From: JAVBPR01 sp031549485
Lineage (GTDB): Bacteria; Bacillota; Clostridia; Oscillospirales; Feifaniaceae
Direction: 5' to 3'
Assembly: GCA_031549485.1 (NCBI GenBank)
Contig: JAVBPR010000015.1
Coordinates: forward strand, 62,001 to 126,000
DNA: 64,000 nucleotides
Of this stretch, positions 50,693 to 58,776 are shown piece after piece. The notes below the pieces were generated by a model. That model made no database searches, was not told the DNA's origin, and saw only the letters and a program-made list of their open reading frames with translations. The translations under genes and the position numbers were made by a program. Within the stretch, counting starts at the first letter, position 1. Each line of letters begins with the position of its first letter.

Positions 50693-52420
50693 ATGGGATT
50701 GCTGACAAAAAAAGTGAAAATGCCGTGGGAACCGGAGTATGAAAAATTCGGGATTCCCGAAATTTCGGAATGCCCGCACGAAACGATTTATGAAAGGCTC
50801 CGCAGCACCGCGATAAAATATCCTGAATATCCTGCGGTTGATTTCATGGGCAAAAAATTCACCTTTTCGAAACTTATCGACCTTGTCGACAAGTGCGCCT
50901 ATTCTCTTGAGCAGGAGGGGGTAAAGCCGGGCGATAATATCACAATCTGCCTGCCGAACATCCCGCAGTGCATCGTCGCATTTTACGCGACAAACAAGCT
51001 CGGCGCGAGGGCGTGCATGGTGCATCCGCTGTCGTCGGCGCTTGAAGTTGAGGCGATGCTGAAAGAAACAAAAAGCAAGGTGCTTTTTTCGCTCGACCTT
51101 ACATATCCGAACCTCCACCCGCTTGTGAAAAACACCGATGTTAAAATCGTTGTTTTATCAAAAATTAATGATTATCTCCCGGCGGTAAAATCGGCGGGAT
51201 TTGTCCTTAAAAATGCTAAAAAGCGCAAGGCGGCGGTAAAAGAGGTCGGCGCAATAGGCTGGAACGAGCTTATCAAAGACGGACGGAGCGACGCGCTTTA
51301 TCTTCGCAGAATTCAGCCTGATGACGCCGCGGTAATCCTATACAGCGGCGGCACATCGAGCGGCAACCCGAAGGGCATTTTGCTCTCCTCGATGAATTTC
51401 AACAGCCTTGCAAATAATGTTGTCAATTTCGTTCCGGAGGTTCTGGCGGGGGATTCGATTCTCGCTATTTTGCCGCTTTTCCACGGCTTCGGGCTTGGAA
51501 TTTGCGTTCATTCGATTATGACACACGGCATGAAGGTTATATTAATCCCTCAGTTTTCGGGAAAAGTTTTTATTAATACTATTAAAAAATCAAAGCCGAA
51601 TTTCGTCGCCGGAGTTCCGTCGATGTACGAGGCGCTCGTCTCAAGGAAAGAGGCAAACGGAATAAAATACGCTAAATTTCTAAAAGGCGCTTTTTGCGGC
51701 GGGGACACCGTTCCGGTCGAGCTTAAAAAACGGTTCAATGAATTTATGACGGCGCATGATTGCGATGTCCGCCTGCGCGAGGGCTACGGCCTCACCGAAA
51801 CGGTCACGGCGGCGACCATCGCGCCGAATGAGAACGAAGCGCGCGGCACTGTAGGCTTCCCGTTTCGCGGGATGTATGCAAAGGTTGTCGAGCCGGAGAC
51901 GAAAAAAGAGGTGCCCTATGGCACCGACGGCGAGATTTGCCTTGCAGGAGACCAGGTCATGCTCGGCTATATGAACTGCGATGATGAAAATGCGGTCGCG
52001 CTGCAAAAACACGCCGACGGCCTCACCTGGCTCCACACCGGAGACATGGGATATATGGACGAAAAAGGCTATATTTTCTTTAAGCAGAGAATCAAAAGAA
52101 TTATCAAATCTTCTGCCTTTCCCGTATATCCGTCGCTTGTAGAGGACGCGGTGCTTACATACGAGGGCGTGGCGCAGACGGCGGTCATCGGGGTGAAAGA
52201 CGCGCGCAAGGGCGAAATTGTCAAAGCGTTTGTCATAATGAAGGACAAAGCAAAGGCGACCGACGAAACCTCTAACGCGATTATTACGCACTGCGAAAAA
52301 ATGCTTAATAAATGGAGCGTGCCGAAAATTATCGAGTTCCGCGACGAGCTTCCGCTCACAAAGGTCGGTAAGGTGAATATCGTTGCCCTTGAAAAAGAAG
52401 AGCTTGAAAAATCGAGATAA
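50693..52420 (+). CDS. acyl-CoA synthetase/AMP-dependent ligase
   Basis: 575 residues of the ANL superfamily. A3 P-loop YSGGTSSGNPKGIL at about 217-230, LPLFHGFGLGI, A5 EGYGLTETV, A7 LHTGDMGYMD, A8 FFKQRIKRIIKSSAFPVYP and A10 LTKVGKVNIVAL with the catalytic Lys. It should activate a carboxylic acid to an acyl-adenylate and then to a thioester. Chain length is not readable, though the long N-terminus and GG-TSSG P-loop fit medium/long-chain ligases. GGAGGGA precedes ATG 50693. In operon with the E2-like gene upstream. Confidence 0.9.
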   Translation: MGLLTKKVKMPWEPEYEKFGIPEISECPHETIYERLRSTAIKYPEYPAVDFMGKKFTFSKLIDLVDKCAYSLEQEGVKPGDNITICLPNIPQCIVAFYATNKLGARACMVHPLSSALEVEAMLKETKSKVLFSLDLTYPNLHPLVKNTDVKIVVLSKINDYLPAVKSAGFVLKNAKKRKAAVKEVGAIGWNELIKDGRSDALYLRRIQPDDAAVILYSGGTSSGNPKGILLSSMNFNSLANNVVNFVPEVLAGDSILAILPLFHGFGLGICVHSIMTHGMKVILIPQFSGKVFINTIKKSKPNFVAGVPSMYEALVSRKEANGIKYAKFLKGAFCGGDTVPVELKKRFNEFMTAHDCDVRLREGYGLTETVTAATIAPNENEARGTVGFPFRGMYAKVVEPETKKEVPYGTDGEICLAGDQVMLGYMNCDDENAVALQKHADGLTWLHTGDMGYMDEKGYIFFKQRIKRIIKSSAFPVYPSLVEDAVLTYEGVAQTAVIGVKDARKGEIVKAFVIMKDKAKATDETSNAIITHCEKMLNKWSVPKIIEFRDELPLTKVGKVNIVALEKEELEKSR

Positions 52421-52439
52421 TAAATAAAATAAAACAAAT

Positions 52440-52477
52440 AATAATGCCGTACCCGCAATGAGTACGGCATTATTTTT
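52440..52477. terminator. bidirectional rho-independent terminator
   Basis: AATAATGCCGTAC, loop, GTACGGCATTATTTTT, between the ligase gene and the minus-strand micro-ORF, whose stop codon is in the arm. Confidence 0.88.
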
Positions 52478-52550
52478 CGCTTATATAGACCGGCTCATCC
52501 TTGAAAATCAGCTCATCTATATCGGGCGGGCAATCATTGTAAATGCTCAT
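52470..52550 (-). CDS. 26-residue acidic microprotein
   Basis: ATG at 52550 to TAA at 52470. It begins MSIYNDCPPDIDELIF and ends VYISEK, with one Cys, a PPD-IDEL motif and net negative charge. AAAGGAC lies six bases before the ATG on the minus strand, and a good terminator follows immediately. No signal peptide or membrane helix. I do not recognise it. The ribosome site plus terminator make it a better-than-chance small gene. Confidence 0.45.
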   Translation of the reverse strand: MSIYNDCPPDIDELIFKDEPVYISEK

Positions 52551-52623
52551 AATTTTGTCCTTTCTTCGATGTTTGGCAATGATTTAGTATATGCAAAAAT
52601 ATATAAAATATTTCATGCAAAAC

Positions 52624-52652
52624 TTTAAAAAATCTGGAATTTGGAATATAAT
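52624..52652 (+). promoter_or_regulatory. promoter giving an apparently leaderless cca mRNA
   Basis: TTTAAA (52624-52629), 17-base spacer, TATAAT (52647-52652). Transcription would begin at about 52659, which is the A of the ATG. No ribosome site precedes that ATG. Confidence 0.55.
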
Positions 52653-52658
52653 AGCAAT

Positions 52659-53993
52659 ATGAATAATTTACCAAAAGAAATTGCGAATTTGCTCGAAATA
52701 TATAAGGCAAACGGATTTTCCGCTTACGTTGTCGGCGGGGCATGCCGCGATTTTCTTATGGGAATTTCTCCGAAAGACTATGACTTGGCGGTTTCCGCCC
52801 TGCCGGAGGAGACCGCGCAGCTCATGAAAGGCAAAAAAGTTATTCCAACGGGGCTGAGGCACGGCACCCAAACGGTGATCACAGGCGATTATTTCGTTGA
52901 AATCACCACCTTCCGGACCGAAAAAGGATATTCTGATTCCCGGCGGCCGGACGAGGTCATCTTTGTTTCGGATATCGAAACCGACCTTGCAAGGCGGGAT
53001 TTTACGATAAACGCGATTGCCTTTGACGGCAAAGATTTTATTGATCCTTTCGGCGGCGCGCAGGATATTAAGGCGGGGATTATTCGGGCGGTCGGTAGTC
53101 CCGAAGAAAGATTTTCGGAGGATGCGCTCCGTATAATGCGAGCGCTCAGATTTGCGGCAACGCTCGGTTTTTCGCTTTCCGAAGAAACCGAAGCCGCCGC
53201 ATTCAGGTGCGCGGAAAAACTTAAAAAAATCGCGGCGGAAAGAATTACCGCCGAACTGTTTTTACTTCTTTGCGGCGAAAATGCAGGCGATGTAATAATA
53301 AAATATGTCGATATTCTCGGCGTGTTTTTGCCCGAGCTCTTGAAGATAAAAGGGCTTGCGGCAAACAATCCTGTTCACAGTTTCGATGTGCTGACACATA
53401 CCGCAAAATCGGTGGATGCCGCGCCGAAAGATAAAATTATAAGGCTTGCGATGCTCTATCACGATGTCGGAAAAGCGTATTGCTATACCGAGGACGAAGC
53501 GGGTATCGGTCATTTTTACGGGCATCCGAAAATCTCGGAGCAGCTTGCTATAAAACGCTTTGATGAGCTTAAAATCGACAACAAAACAAAAGAAGAAAGC
53601 ATATACTTGATTGCAAACCATATGTTTGACTTCCATTTTTTTATACAGGACGGCGATAAATTCGTGCGGCGCGCGCTTCATAAGCATGGGGAGGAGCGGC
53701 TTTGGAATTTGTTTGCGGTGGTAAGGGCGGATATCGCGGCGCTTCGGGACGATGTCGCAAAAGAGCTTGCGGTGGAAAAAGAGGCGGAAAATCTTTTAAG
53801 GGCTTTACTCGAAAGCGAAAACTGCTTTAAGCTGTCCGACCTTGCGGTAAACGGAAACGATCTTATAAATTCGGGGATTCCCGAGGGCAAGCTGATTGGG
53901 CAAAAACTTGACATGCTTTTTAAAAAAGTTGTTATTGACGGTATTCCAAACGATAAAGAAATACTACTGAAAGAATGTTTGAGAGATGAATGA
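52659..53993 (+). CDS. cca: CCA-adding tRNA nucleotidyltransferase with HD domain
   Basis: 444 residues from ATG 52659. Class II nucleotidyltransferase: VVGGACRDFLMG, KDYDLAVSALPEE (two catalytic Asp), a flexible-loop region with GLRHGTQTVI, then RRDFTINAIAFD, EDALRIMRALRFA and ERI neck residues. A C-terminal HD domain around 255-345 carries HSFDVLTHTAKSV and MLYHDVGKAYCY, seen in many Bacillota CCA enzymes. Because the tRNA genes here already encode CCA, its main role is probably end repair. Overlaps the CDF gene by eight bases. Confidence 0.93.
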   Translation: MNNLPKEIANLLEIYKANGFSAYVVGGACRDFLMGISPKDYDLAVSALPEETAQLMKGKKVIPTGLRHGTQTVITGDYFVEITTFRTEKGYSDSRRPDEVIFVSDIETDLARRDFTINAIAFDGKDFIDPFGGAQDIKAGIIRAVGSPEERFSEDALRIMRALRFAATLGFSLSEETEAAAFRCAEKLKKIAAERITAELFLLLCGENAGDVIIKYVDILGVFLPELLKIKGLAANNPVHSFDVLTHTAKSVDAAPKDKIIRLAMLYHDVGKAYCYTEDEAGIGHFYGHPKISEQLAIKRFDELKIDNKTKEESIYLIANHMFDFHFFIQDGDKFVRRALHKHGEERLWNLFAVVRADIAALRDDVAKELAVEKEAENLLRALLESENCFKLSDLAVNGNDLINSGIPEGKLIGQKLDMLFKKVVIDGIPNDKEILLKECLRDE

Positions 53994-54885
53994 AAGAGGA
54001 AAAGAAGGCATAAACGCGGGTTTTGCCGGAGTGATTTTGAATATTCTGCTTGCGGCGGCAAAGATTATTGCCGGCCTTCTTTCGGGCAGCCTTGCTATTG
54101 CGGCGGACGGATATAATAACCTGACCGACGCGGCGGCGTCTATAATGACGATTATCGGGTTTAAGGCGGCGCAAAAGCCCGCAGACAGCGAGCACCCGTT
54201 CGGGCATGCGCGAAGCGAATATATCGCCGGAGTTGCGGTCGCGTTTTTCGTTACAATTGTCGGCGCGGGCATTTGCAAGGATTCAATAGGCAAGATATTT
54301 CGCCCGTCCGATGTGGATTACGGCGTATTGTCGCTTTTCGTTCTCGGGATTTCGATTATCGTTAAGTTTTCGATGATGGTTTATTATCGGAAAATAGGCA
54401 AAAAAATCACGTCTACAACCCTTTACGCCGCGGCGGCGGACAGCAGGAACGACGCGCTCGCGACGTTCGGGGTTCTTCTCTCCGCAATTATCGCGAGAAC
54501 TTTCGATATTAATATCGACGGATATATCGGGCTTTTGATATCGGTATTTATAATTTATTCGGGAATAAAGCTGGTCGGCGAGGCGCTTTCGCCGCTTCTC
54601 GGACGCGCGCCGAATCCCGATTTTGTGGACGAAATTTGCAAAGAGATAAAGAGCCATCCGGGAATCTTGGGTGTGCATGACCTTATGGTCCATGATTACG
54701 GACCGGGAAACTGCTTTGCCTCTATCCACTGCGAGATGGATTATCGGCTCGGGACGCTCGAGAGCCACGAAATTGTCGACAAAATAGAGCGAGAATTTTT
54801 AGAAAAAGGGATAATGCTTGTTATCCATTTTGACCCGGTGGATGTCGGGGAAACCGCCGCCGGCACCACCGAAGAAAAGGAGTAG
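53986..54885 (+). CDS. cation diffusion facilitator, probably Mn2+ exporter
   Basis: 299 residues: six TM helices, then a cytoplasmic ferredoxin-like dimerisation domain (HDLMVHDYGPGNCFASIHCEMD). The TM2 metal-site motif is N44-NLT-D48 and the TM5 motif D-SRN-D (YAAAADSRNDALAT). Zn-type CDFs carry His in these sites; Asn/Asp with Asp/Asp is the pattern of Mn exporters such as MntE. Mn2+ is therefore the inferred substrate. HPFGHARSEY after TM2 is standard. Overlaps cca by eight bases. Confidence 0.88.
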   Translation: MNERGKEGINAGFAGVILNILLAAAKIIAGLLSGSLAIAADGYNNLTDAAASIMTIIGFKAAQKPADSEHPFGHARSEYIAGVAVAFFVTIVGAGICKDSIGKIFRPSDVDYGVLSLFVLGISIIVKFSMMVYYRKIGKKITSTTLYAAAADSRNDALATFGVLLSAIIARTFDINIDGYIGLLISVFIIYSGIKLVGEALSPLLGRAPNPDFVDEICKEIKSHPGILGVHDLMVHDYGPGNCFASIHCEMDYRLGTLESHEIVDKIEREFLEKGIMLVIHFDPVDVGETAAGTTEEKE

Positions 54886-54890
54886 ATGGT

Positions 54891-56567
54891 ATGGACGTTT
54901 TTGCAGGACTTAAAAGCGCGGATTTCTTTATAAAACTTTTGAGAGGGAATCAGGAAAACGCCATTATCATTCACAGCCCTAAAGAGAAGATGACCGCCGC
55001 CGATTTTACCCCGCTTCCGCGGATTTCGCCCGAGCTTGCCGGAGTCAGCAGCGAAATGCTTCTCGAGTTTTATAAGGTTCTTTGCAATGATAAAACGGTG
55101 AATCTTCACAGCGTAATTGTCGCCAAAGGCGGAAAGGTTATTTCCGAGGGGTATTTTGCGCCGTATAATAAAAACTGGCGGCAGGCCGTTTATTCGGTAA
55201 GCAAAAGCGTCACCTCCGCCGCCGTCGGCTTTGCAATCTCGGAAGGACTGCTCTCGGAAGATGAAAAAATAGTGGGGATTTTTCCGGATAAATTACCTTT
55301 TTTCAAAAGCAATCGTCTGCAAAAAATAACGGTAAAGCACCTTCTTACCATGACGTCGGGTATTTCTTTTAACGAGGCGGGCGTGGCGGTCGCGGATGAT
55401 TTCATAAAAAGCTGCCTTGAAAGCGAGATAAAAACCGAGCCGGGAGAGGTGTTTAACTATAACAGCCTGAATACATATCTCCTTTCGGCGGCGGTTGTCC
55501 GGAAAAGCGGCATGCCGCTTGTGGAATATCTTAAACCGCGGCTTTTCGAGCCGCTCGGCATCTCGAATATATATTGGGAGACTTGCCCGAAGGGAATAGA
55601 AAAAGGCGGCTGGGGACTTTACCTTACGGCGGAGGAAATCCTGAAAATCGGGCTTGCTTTCATGCCGGAAACAGGCATTATCCCCGAGCCGTACCGCGAA
55701 AAAGCGACAACCAAACAGGTGGAAAACGACAACGAATACGGTCCGGGATACGGGTATCAGATTTGGTCGAGCAATATAAAAGGCGCGTTCGGTTTTAACG
55801 GCGTTTTCGGCCAGGCGATGCTTGCTATTCCCGATCTTGATATTGCCATCGCGGTCACGGCCGGAAGCGATCAAATGTTTTTTGAGGGCGACCTTTTCAA
55901 AATCATTACAACCTTTTTCGGCGACGGGCTTAAAAAGGTTCCGCGCAAGCCGTTTGCGGGCACAAGGCTGAAAAACTACCTGAAAAATCTAAGGCTTGTT
56001 CATAAGGTCGGCTCGAAAGAAGCGCGGCAGGATATAAAAAAATTCGGCGGCGCAAAATACACGCTTAAAGAAAACAAATTCGGATTTTTGCCGTTTATAG
56101 AGCAGGCTGTACACGGGAATTTCAGCAGCGGCATCACCGAAATTGATTTTGTATTTGAAGACGATTTTTGCACGATAAACTTTGCCGAGGCGGGAAACAC
56201 GCAAACGATTAAAGCGGGATACAGTAACGCGGTCGAAAATAATCTTACATTCGGAGAAAGCAGTTATGCGGTTGCCGCCGAATGCGCCGCATATGATGAT
56301 GAGGATAAAAACCCTGTTTTAAAACTCTATCTTTCTTTCCTCGAAACGCCCTGCACAAGAATTGCAAAATTTTATTTTTACAAAGATACTCTTAAAATAA
56401 AATTTGACGAAAAGCCGTCGGTGGAAGCGAGCGTGGAGATGGTGCTCGACCTCGTTGGACGGCAGGAAAAGCTCGTTTCAAGGGTAAAGGACGGCAAAAT
56501 CGCGAAATATGTTATAGATACCGTTATGAAACAGGCAACGCCGGAACTGGACGGAGAAAAAATATGA
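54891..56567 (+). CDS. serine hydrolase, beta-lactamase/PBP-like (class C type)
   Basis: 558 residues from ATG 54891 (AAGGAG nine bases upstream). The catalytic domain at about 60-335 has YSVSKSVTSA with the SxxK nucleophile motif, FNYNSLNTYLLS with the YxN-type motif, and GYGYQIWSSN ... FGFNGVFGQ in place of the KTG/HTG strand. The C-terminal 200 residues form a beta-rich extension. There is no signal peptide, so it looks cytoplasmic, unlike wall-acting relatives; esterase or peptidase activity on small molecules is possible. It overlaps thiN by four bases. Confidence 0.83.
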   Translation: MDVFAGLKSADFFIKLLRGNQENAIIIHSPKEKMTAADFTPLPRISPELAGVSSEMLLEFYKVLCNDKTVNLHSVIVAKGGKVISEGYFAPYNKNWRQAVYSVSKSVTSAAVGFAISEGLLSEDEKIVGIFPDKLPFFKSNRLQKITVKHLLTMTSGISFNEAGVAVADDFIKSCLESEIKTEPGEVFNYNSLNTYLLSAAVVRKSGMPLVEYLKPRLFEPLGISNIYWETCPKGIEKGGWGLYLTAEEILKIGLAFMPETGIIPEPYREKATTKQVENDNEYGPGYGYQIWSSNIKGAFGFNGVFGQAMLAIPDLDIAIAVTAGSDQMFFEGDLFKIITTFFGDGLKKVPRKPFAGTRLKNYLKNLRLVHKVGSKEARQDIKKFGGAKYTLKENKFGFLPFIEQAVHGNFSSGITEIDFVFEDDFCTINFAEAGNTQTIKAGYSNAVENNLTFGESSYAVAAECAAYDDEDKNPVLKLYLSFLETPCTRIAKFYFYKDTLKIKFDEKPSVEASVEMVLDLVGRQEKLVSRVKDGKIAKYVIDTVMKQATPELDGEKI

Positions 56568-57166
56568 GATTTATAATTGTCACCCCGATGGTGAAGGGAA
56601 ATGTGAAAAATTTTATAAACGACGGCGATTATATCGCGGCGGCGGATAAGGGTTATGATAAATGCATAGAGGCGGGGATAATGCCCGATATTTGCATCGG
56701 CGATTTTGATTCGCTTAAAACCGAGCCGCTCTGCGAAAAGATTAAATTTCCGGAGGATAAGGACGAAACCGATACCGGTCTTTGCCTTAAATATGCCATT
56801 GAAAACGGGTACAAAGAGGTTGTTATCGTCGGCGGGCTTTCAGGGCTTCTCTCGCACACCTGCGCTAATTTACAGCAGCTTTGCTATGCCGCGAAAAATA
56901 ATGTAAATTTAAGTATAGAAGACGAAAAGATTTATGCCTCAATCGTAAAAAACGGGACGCGGGGCTTTGAAAAAAGGTTCAGCGGCAGGCTTTCGGTTTT
57001 TTCGGCGGGGGATGTTTGCACCGGTGTAACCCTAAAAGGCGTGAAATTTCCGCTTTGCGGAGCAACTATAAAAAACAGCTTTCCGATAGGCGTTTCGAAT
57101 GAATTTGTCGAGAATTTTGCCGAAATATCGGTCGGCGACGGCTCGCTTATAGTTATTCTCGAATAG
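56564..57166 (+). CDS. thiN: thiamine pyrophosphokinase
   Basis: 200 residues. Transfers pyrophosphate from ATP to thiamine, giving TPP. Motifs: YIAAADKGYDKCIEAGIMPDICIGDFDS (GDxDS metal/ATP site), FPEDKDETDTGLCLKYAIENGY (KDxTD), IVGGLSGLLSHTCANLQ, and C-terminal beta-barrel residues ending FPIGVSNEF. The usual GGxGGRxDH is here GGLSGLLSH, losing Arg and Asp, so activity may be altered or the enzyme specialised. Start ATG overlaps the hydrolase stop. Confidence 0.85.
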   Translation: MRFIIVTPMVKGNVKNFINDGDYIAAADKGYDKCIEAGIMPDICIGDFDSLKTEPLCEKIKFPEDKDETDTGLCLKYAIENGYKEVVIVGGLSGLLSHTCANLQQLCYAAKNNVNLSIEDEKIYASIVKNGTRGFEKRFSGRLSVFSAGDVCTGVTLKGVKFPLCGATIKNSFPIGVSNEFVENFAEISVGDGSLIVILE

Positions 57167-57167
57167 A

Positions 57168-57270
57168 ATCGCGGTAAAAACCGCGATAAAAACCGTAGCA
57201 AAATCGCGGTAAAGCGCGACAAAACCGGCGATAAAAACCGTAGCAAAAGCCACGGTAAAGCCGCGGAAAA
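57168..57270 (+). repeat. degenerate short repeats and hairpin after thiN
   Basis: About nine imperfect units of roughly 11-12 bases around CGCGGTAAAAAC. CGATAAAAACCGTAGCAAAA recurs exactly at 57184 and 57229. The first part folds as ATCGCGGT-AAAA-ACCGCGAT (57168-57187). Confidence 0.65.
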
Positions 57271-57364
57271 AGGACACACGCGTTTTGCAGTTCGTGGCGT
57301 TTCCCGCTCGGCTAAAATTCCAGACTCCGTGTGAGAAATACGGCATCTGCCCGGCTGCGAAAAC

Positions 57365-57410
57365 AAAGAAAGAACCGCATCCAATGGGTGTGGATGCGGT
57401 TCTTTCTTTT
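57365..57410. terminator. 19-bp hairpin terminator
   Basis: AAAGAAAGAACCGCATCCA (57365-57383), 7-base loop and its exact complement (57391-57409) ending in T-rich sequence. Probably ends the cca-cdf-hydrolase-thiN operon. Confidence 0.8.
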
Positions 57411-57536
57411 AGGGTAGAGGAAATAGTATGTACTTATCATCTTGACGCTTAAATAACAGGAGATTATGTAACAATGCGCCGAAATAATTAACTACATGTA
57501 TATTGTAAAACACAACTTTCGAAAATGCAAGAAAAA

Positions 57537-57565
57537 TTTTAAAAAAATTCAAAAAAGTTTATAAT
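57537..57565 (+). promoter_or_regulatory. possible promoter of the gpsA-like gene
   Basis: TTTTAA (57537-57542), 17-base spacer, TATAAT (57560-57565). A weaker alternative is TTGACG at 57442. Confidence 0.35.
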
Positions 57566-57649
57566 TGCTAAAAATATCACTTGCAAAACGAGCCAAATGA
57601 ATGAATACTAATATAAAACTTGCATTTTTGCAAGAATTGGGAGAAGAAA

Positions 57650-58612
57650 ATGAATTTCAGTGTTCTCGGCAGCGGACGGTGGGGAAGTTTTATTGCCTGG
57701 TATCTCCACGAAATCGGACATAACGTCACCCTTTACGGGCGAAGCGGCGGAAAAATCGAAAGCCTGAAAGAGGCGAAGAAAAGCGGACAAACAGAGTTTT
57801 CGGATGAAATAAAAATTACAAGCGATCTGTGCGCGGCGGCGGAAAACAAATACATTTTCATCAGCATCGCGTCGCAAAATTTTCGCGCCCTGCTCGCGGA
57901 AATGAAAGAAAATGGGCTGGCAAAAGGCAAGATTCTTGTGCTATGTATGAAAGGAATCGAGCAGGCGACAGGGAAGCGCTTGACCGAAGTTGTTACCGAA
58001 ATTTGCGGAGATGAAACCGCGTCGGCAATATGGGTTGGTCCGGGCCATGCGGAGGATTTCCGCGCGGGAATTCCGAACTGCATGGTAATCGATTCGGCCG
58101 ACGAAGCGCTGACAAAAGAGCTCGCGGGATATTTGCAAAGTCCGCTCATCCGCTTTTATTACGGCACCGACCTTATCGGCAACGAGATAGGCGCGGCGGC
58201 AAAAAATGTTATCGGAATCGCGGCCGGACTGCTTGACGGTCTTTCGCTCGGCGCTCTTAAAGGCGCGCTTATGAGCCGCGGGCCAAGAGAGGTTGCGCGC
58301 TTTATTTGCGCGCTCGGCGGCAAGGAGATAACGGCATACGGCCTTGCTCACCTCGGGGACTACGAGGCGACGCTGTTTTCAAAGTTTTCGCATAACCGCC
58401 GTTTCGGTGAAATGATTATAAAAGGCGAGCCGTACAGCGAGCTTGCCGAAGGGGTTTATACCGTCTCGGCAATGCTGAAGCTCGGCGAGGAAAAAGGGGT
58501 GGAATTGCCGATATTCAAGGCGGTTGCGGATATTATCCATAACGGCGAGGAGCCGAAAAAAGCCCTTGCGCAGCTGTTTTCACGAAGCGCTAAAGACGAG
58601 TTTTATTATTAA
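57650..58612 (+). CDS. gpsA: NAD(P)H-dependent glycerol-3-phosphate dehydrogenase
   Basis: 320 residues from ATG 57650 (GGGAGAAG upstream). Reduces dihydroxyacetone phosphate to sn-glycerol-3-phosphate for phospholipid synthesis. Rossmann motif VLGSGRWGSFIAWYL, then SIASQNFR, CMKGIEQATGK, IWVGPGHAEDF, catalytic Lys in AAAKNVIGIAAGLLDGL, SRGPREVARFICALGG and LGDYEATLFSKFSHNRRFGE. The canonical motif has P-N-A-H/ST-like and GDL-T-C-S-SRN residues; here several positions differ (GDYEAT, SHNRR), so it is a diverged GpsA and may use another substrate. Confidence 0.85.
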   Translation: MNFSVLGSGRWGSFIAWYLHEIGHNVTLYGRSGGKIESLKEAKKSGQTEFSDEIKITSDLCAAAENKYIFISIASQNFRALLAEMKENGLAKGKILVLCMKGIEQATGKRLTEVVTEICGDETASAIWVGPGHAEDFRAGIPNCMVIDSADEALTKELAGYLQSPLIRFYYGTDLIGNEIGAAAKNVIGIAAGLLDGLSLGALKGALMSRGPREVARFICALGGKEITAYGLAHLGDYEATLFSKFSHNRRFGEMIIKGEPYSELAEGVYTVSAMLKLGEEKGVELPIFKAVADIIHNGEEPKKALAQLFSRSAKDEFYY

Positions 58613-58623
58613 TTATAAAACTA

Positions 58624-58776
58624 TTGCAAAAAAGACTTTGCTATGATAAAATAATCAAGCTGCGAAAAAGGCGGCAATACACACGTCGGCGGACGAAACG
58701 CACCATGTGCCTTAATCGGCGGGGCGTCGGTTGAACCCGGCGGAGGTAAAACAAAAATAAAAAGGAGAACCCCAAA
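58624..58776 (+). promoter_or_regulatory. rpsB promoter and structured 5' leader
   Basis: TTGCAA (58624-58629), 17-base spacer, TAAAAT (58647-58652). The roughly 115-base leader has GC-rich hairpin-forming pieces (CGTC-GGCG-GACG, GCAC-CAT-GTGC, and GGCGGGGCG/CCCGGCGG). Feedback control by ribosomal protein S2 is conceivable; no known leader class is recognised. Confidence 0.45.

Larger units (their letters stand above)
57167..57649. other. 483-base intergenic region after thiN
   Basis: Holds degenerate GC/A repeats (57168-57270), a 19-bp hairpin terminator (57365-57410), then AT-rich DNA with weak promoter-like boxes and a CTTGCA/TGCAAG hairpin (57619-57634) next to the gpsA ribosome site. 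An AGGAG followed by ATGTAA (57466-57471) is a start-stop pair only. No gene seen. Confidence 0.6.

Noticed and set aside
57458..57471. Ribosome site followed by ATGTAA as a minimal ORF
   Set aside because: A start-stop pair of this kind is likely by chance in AT-rich DNA, and the site could equally be part of a weak promoter.
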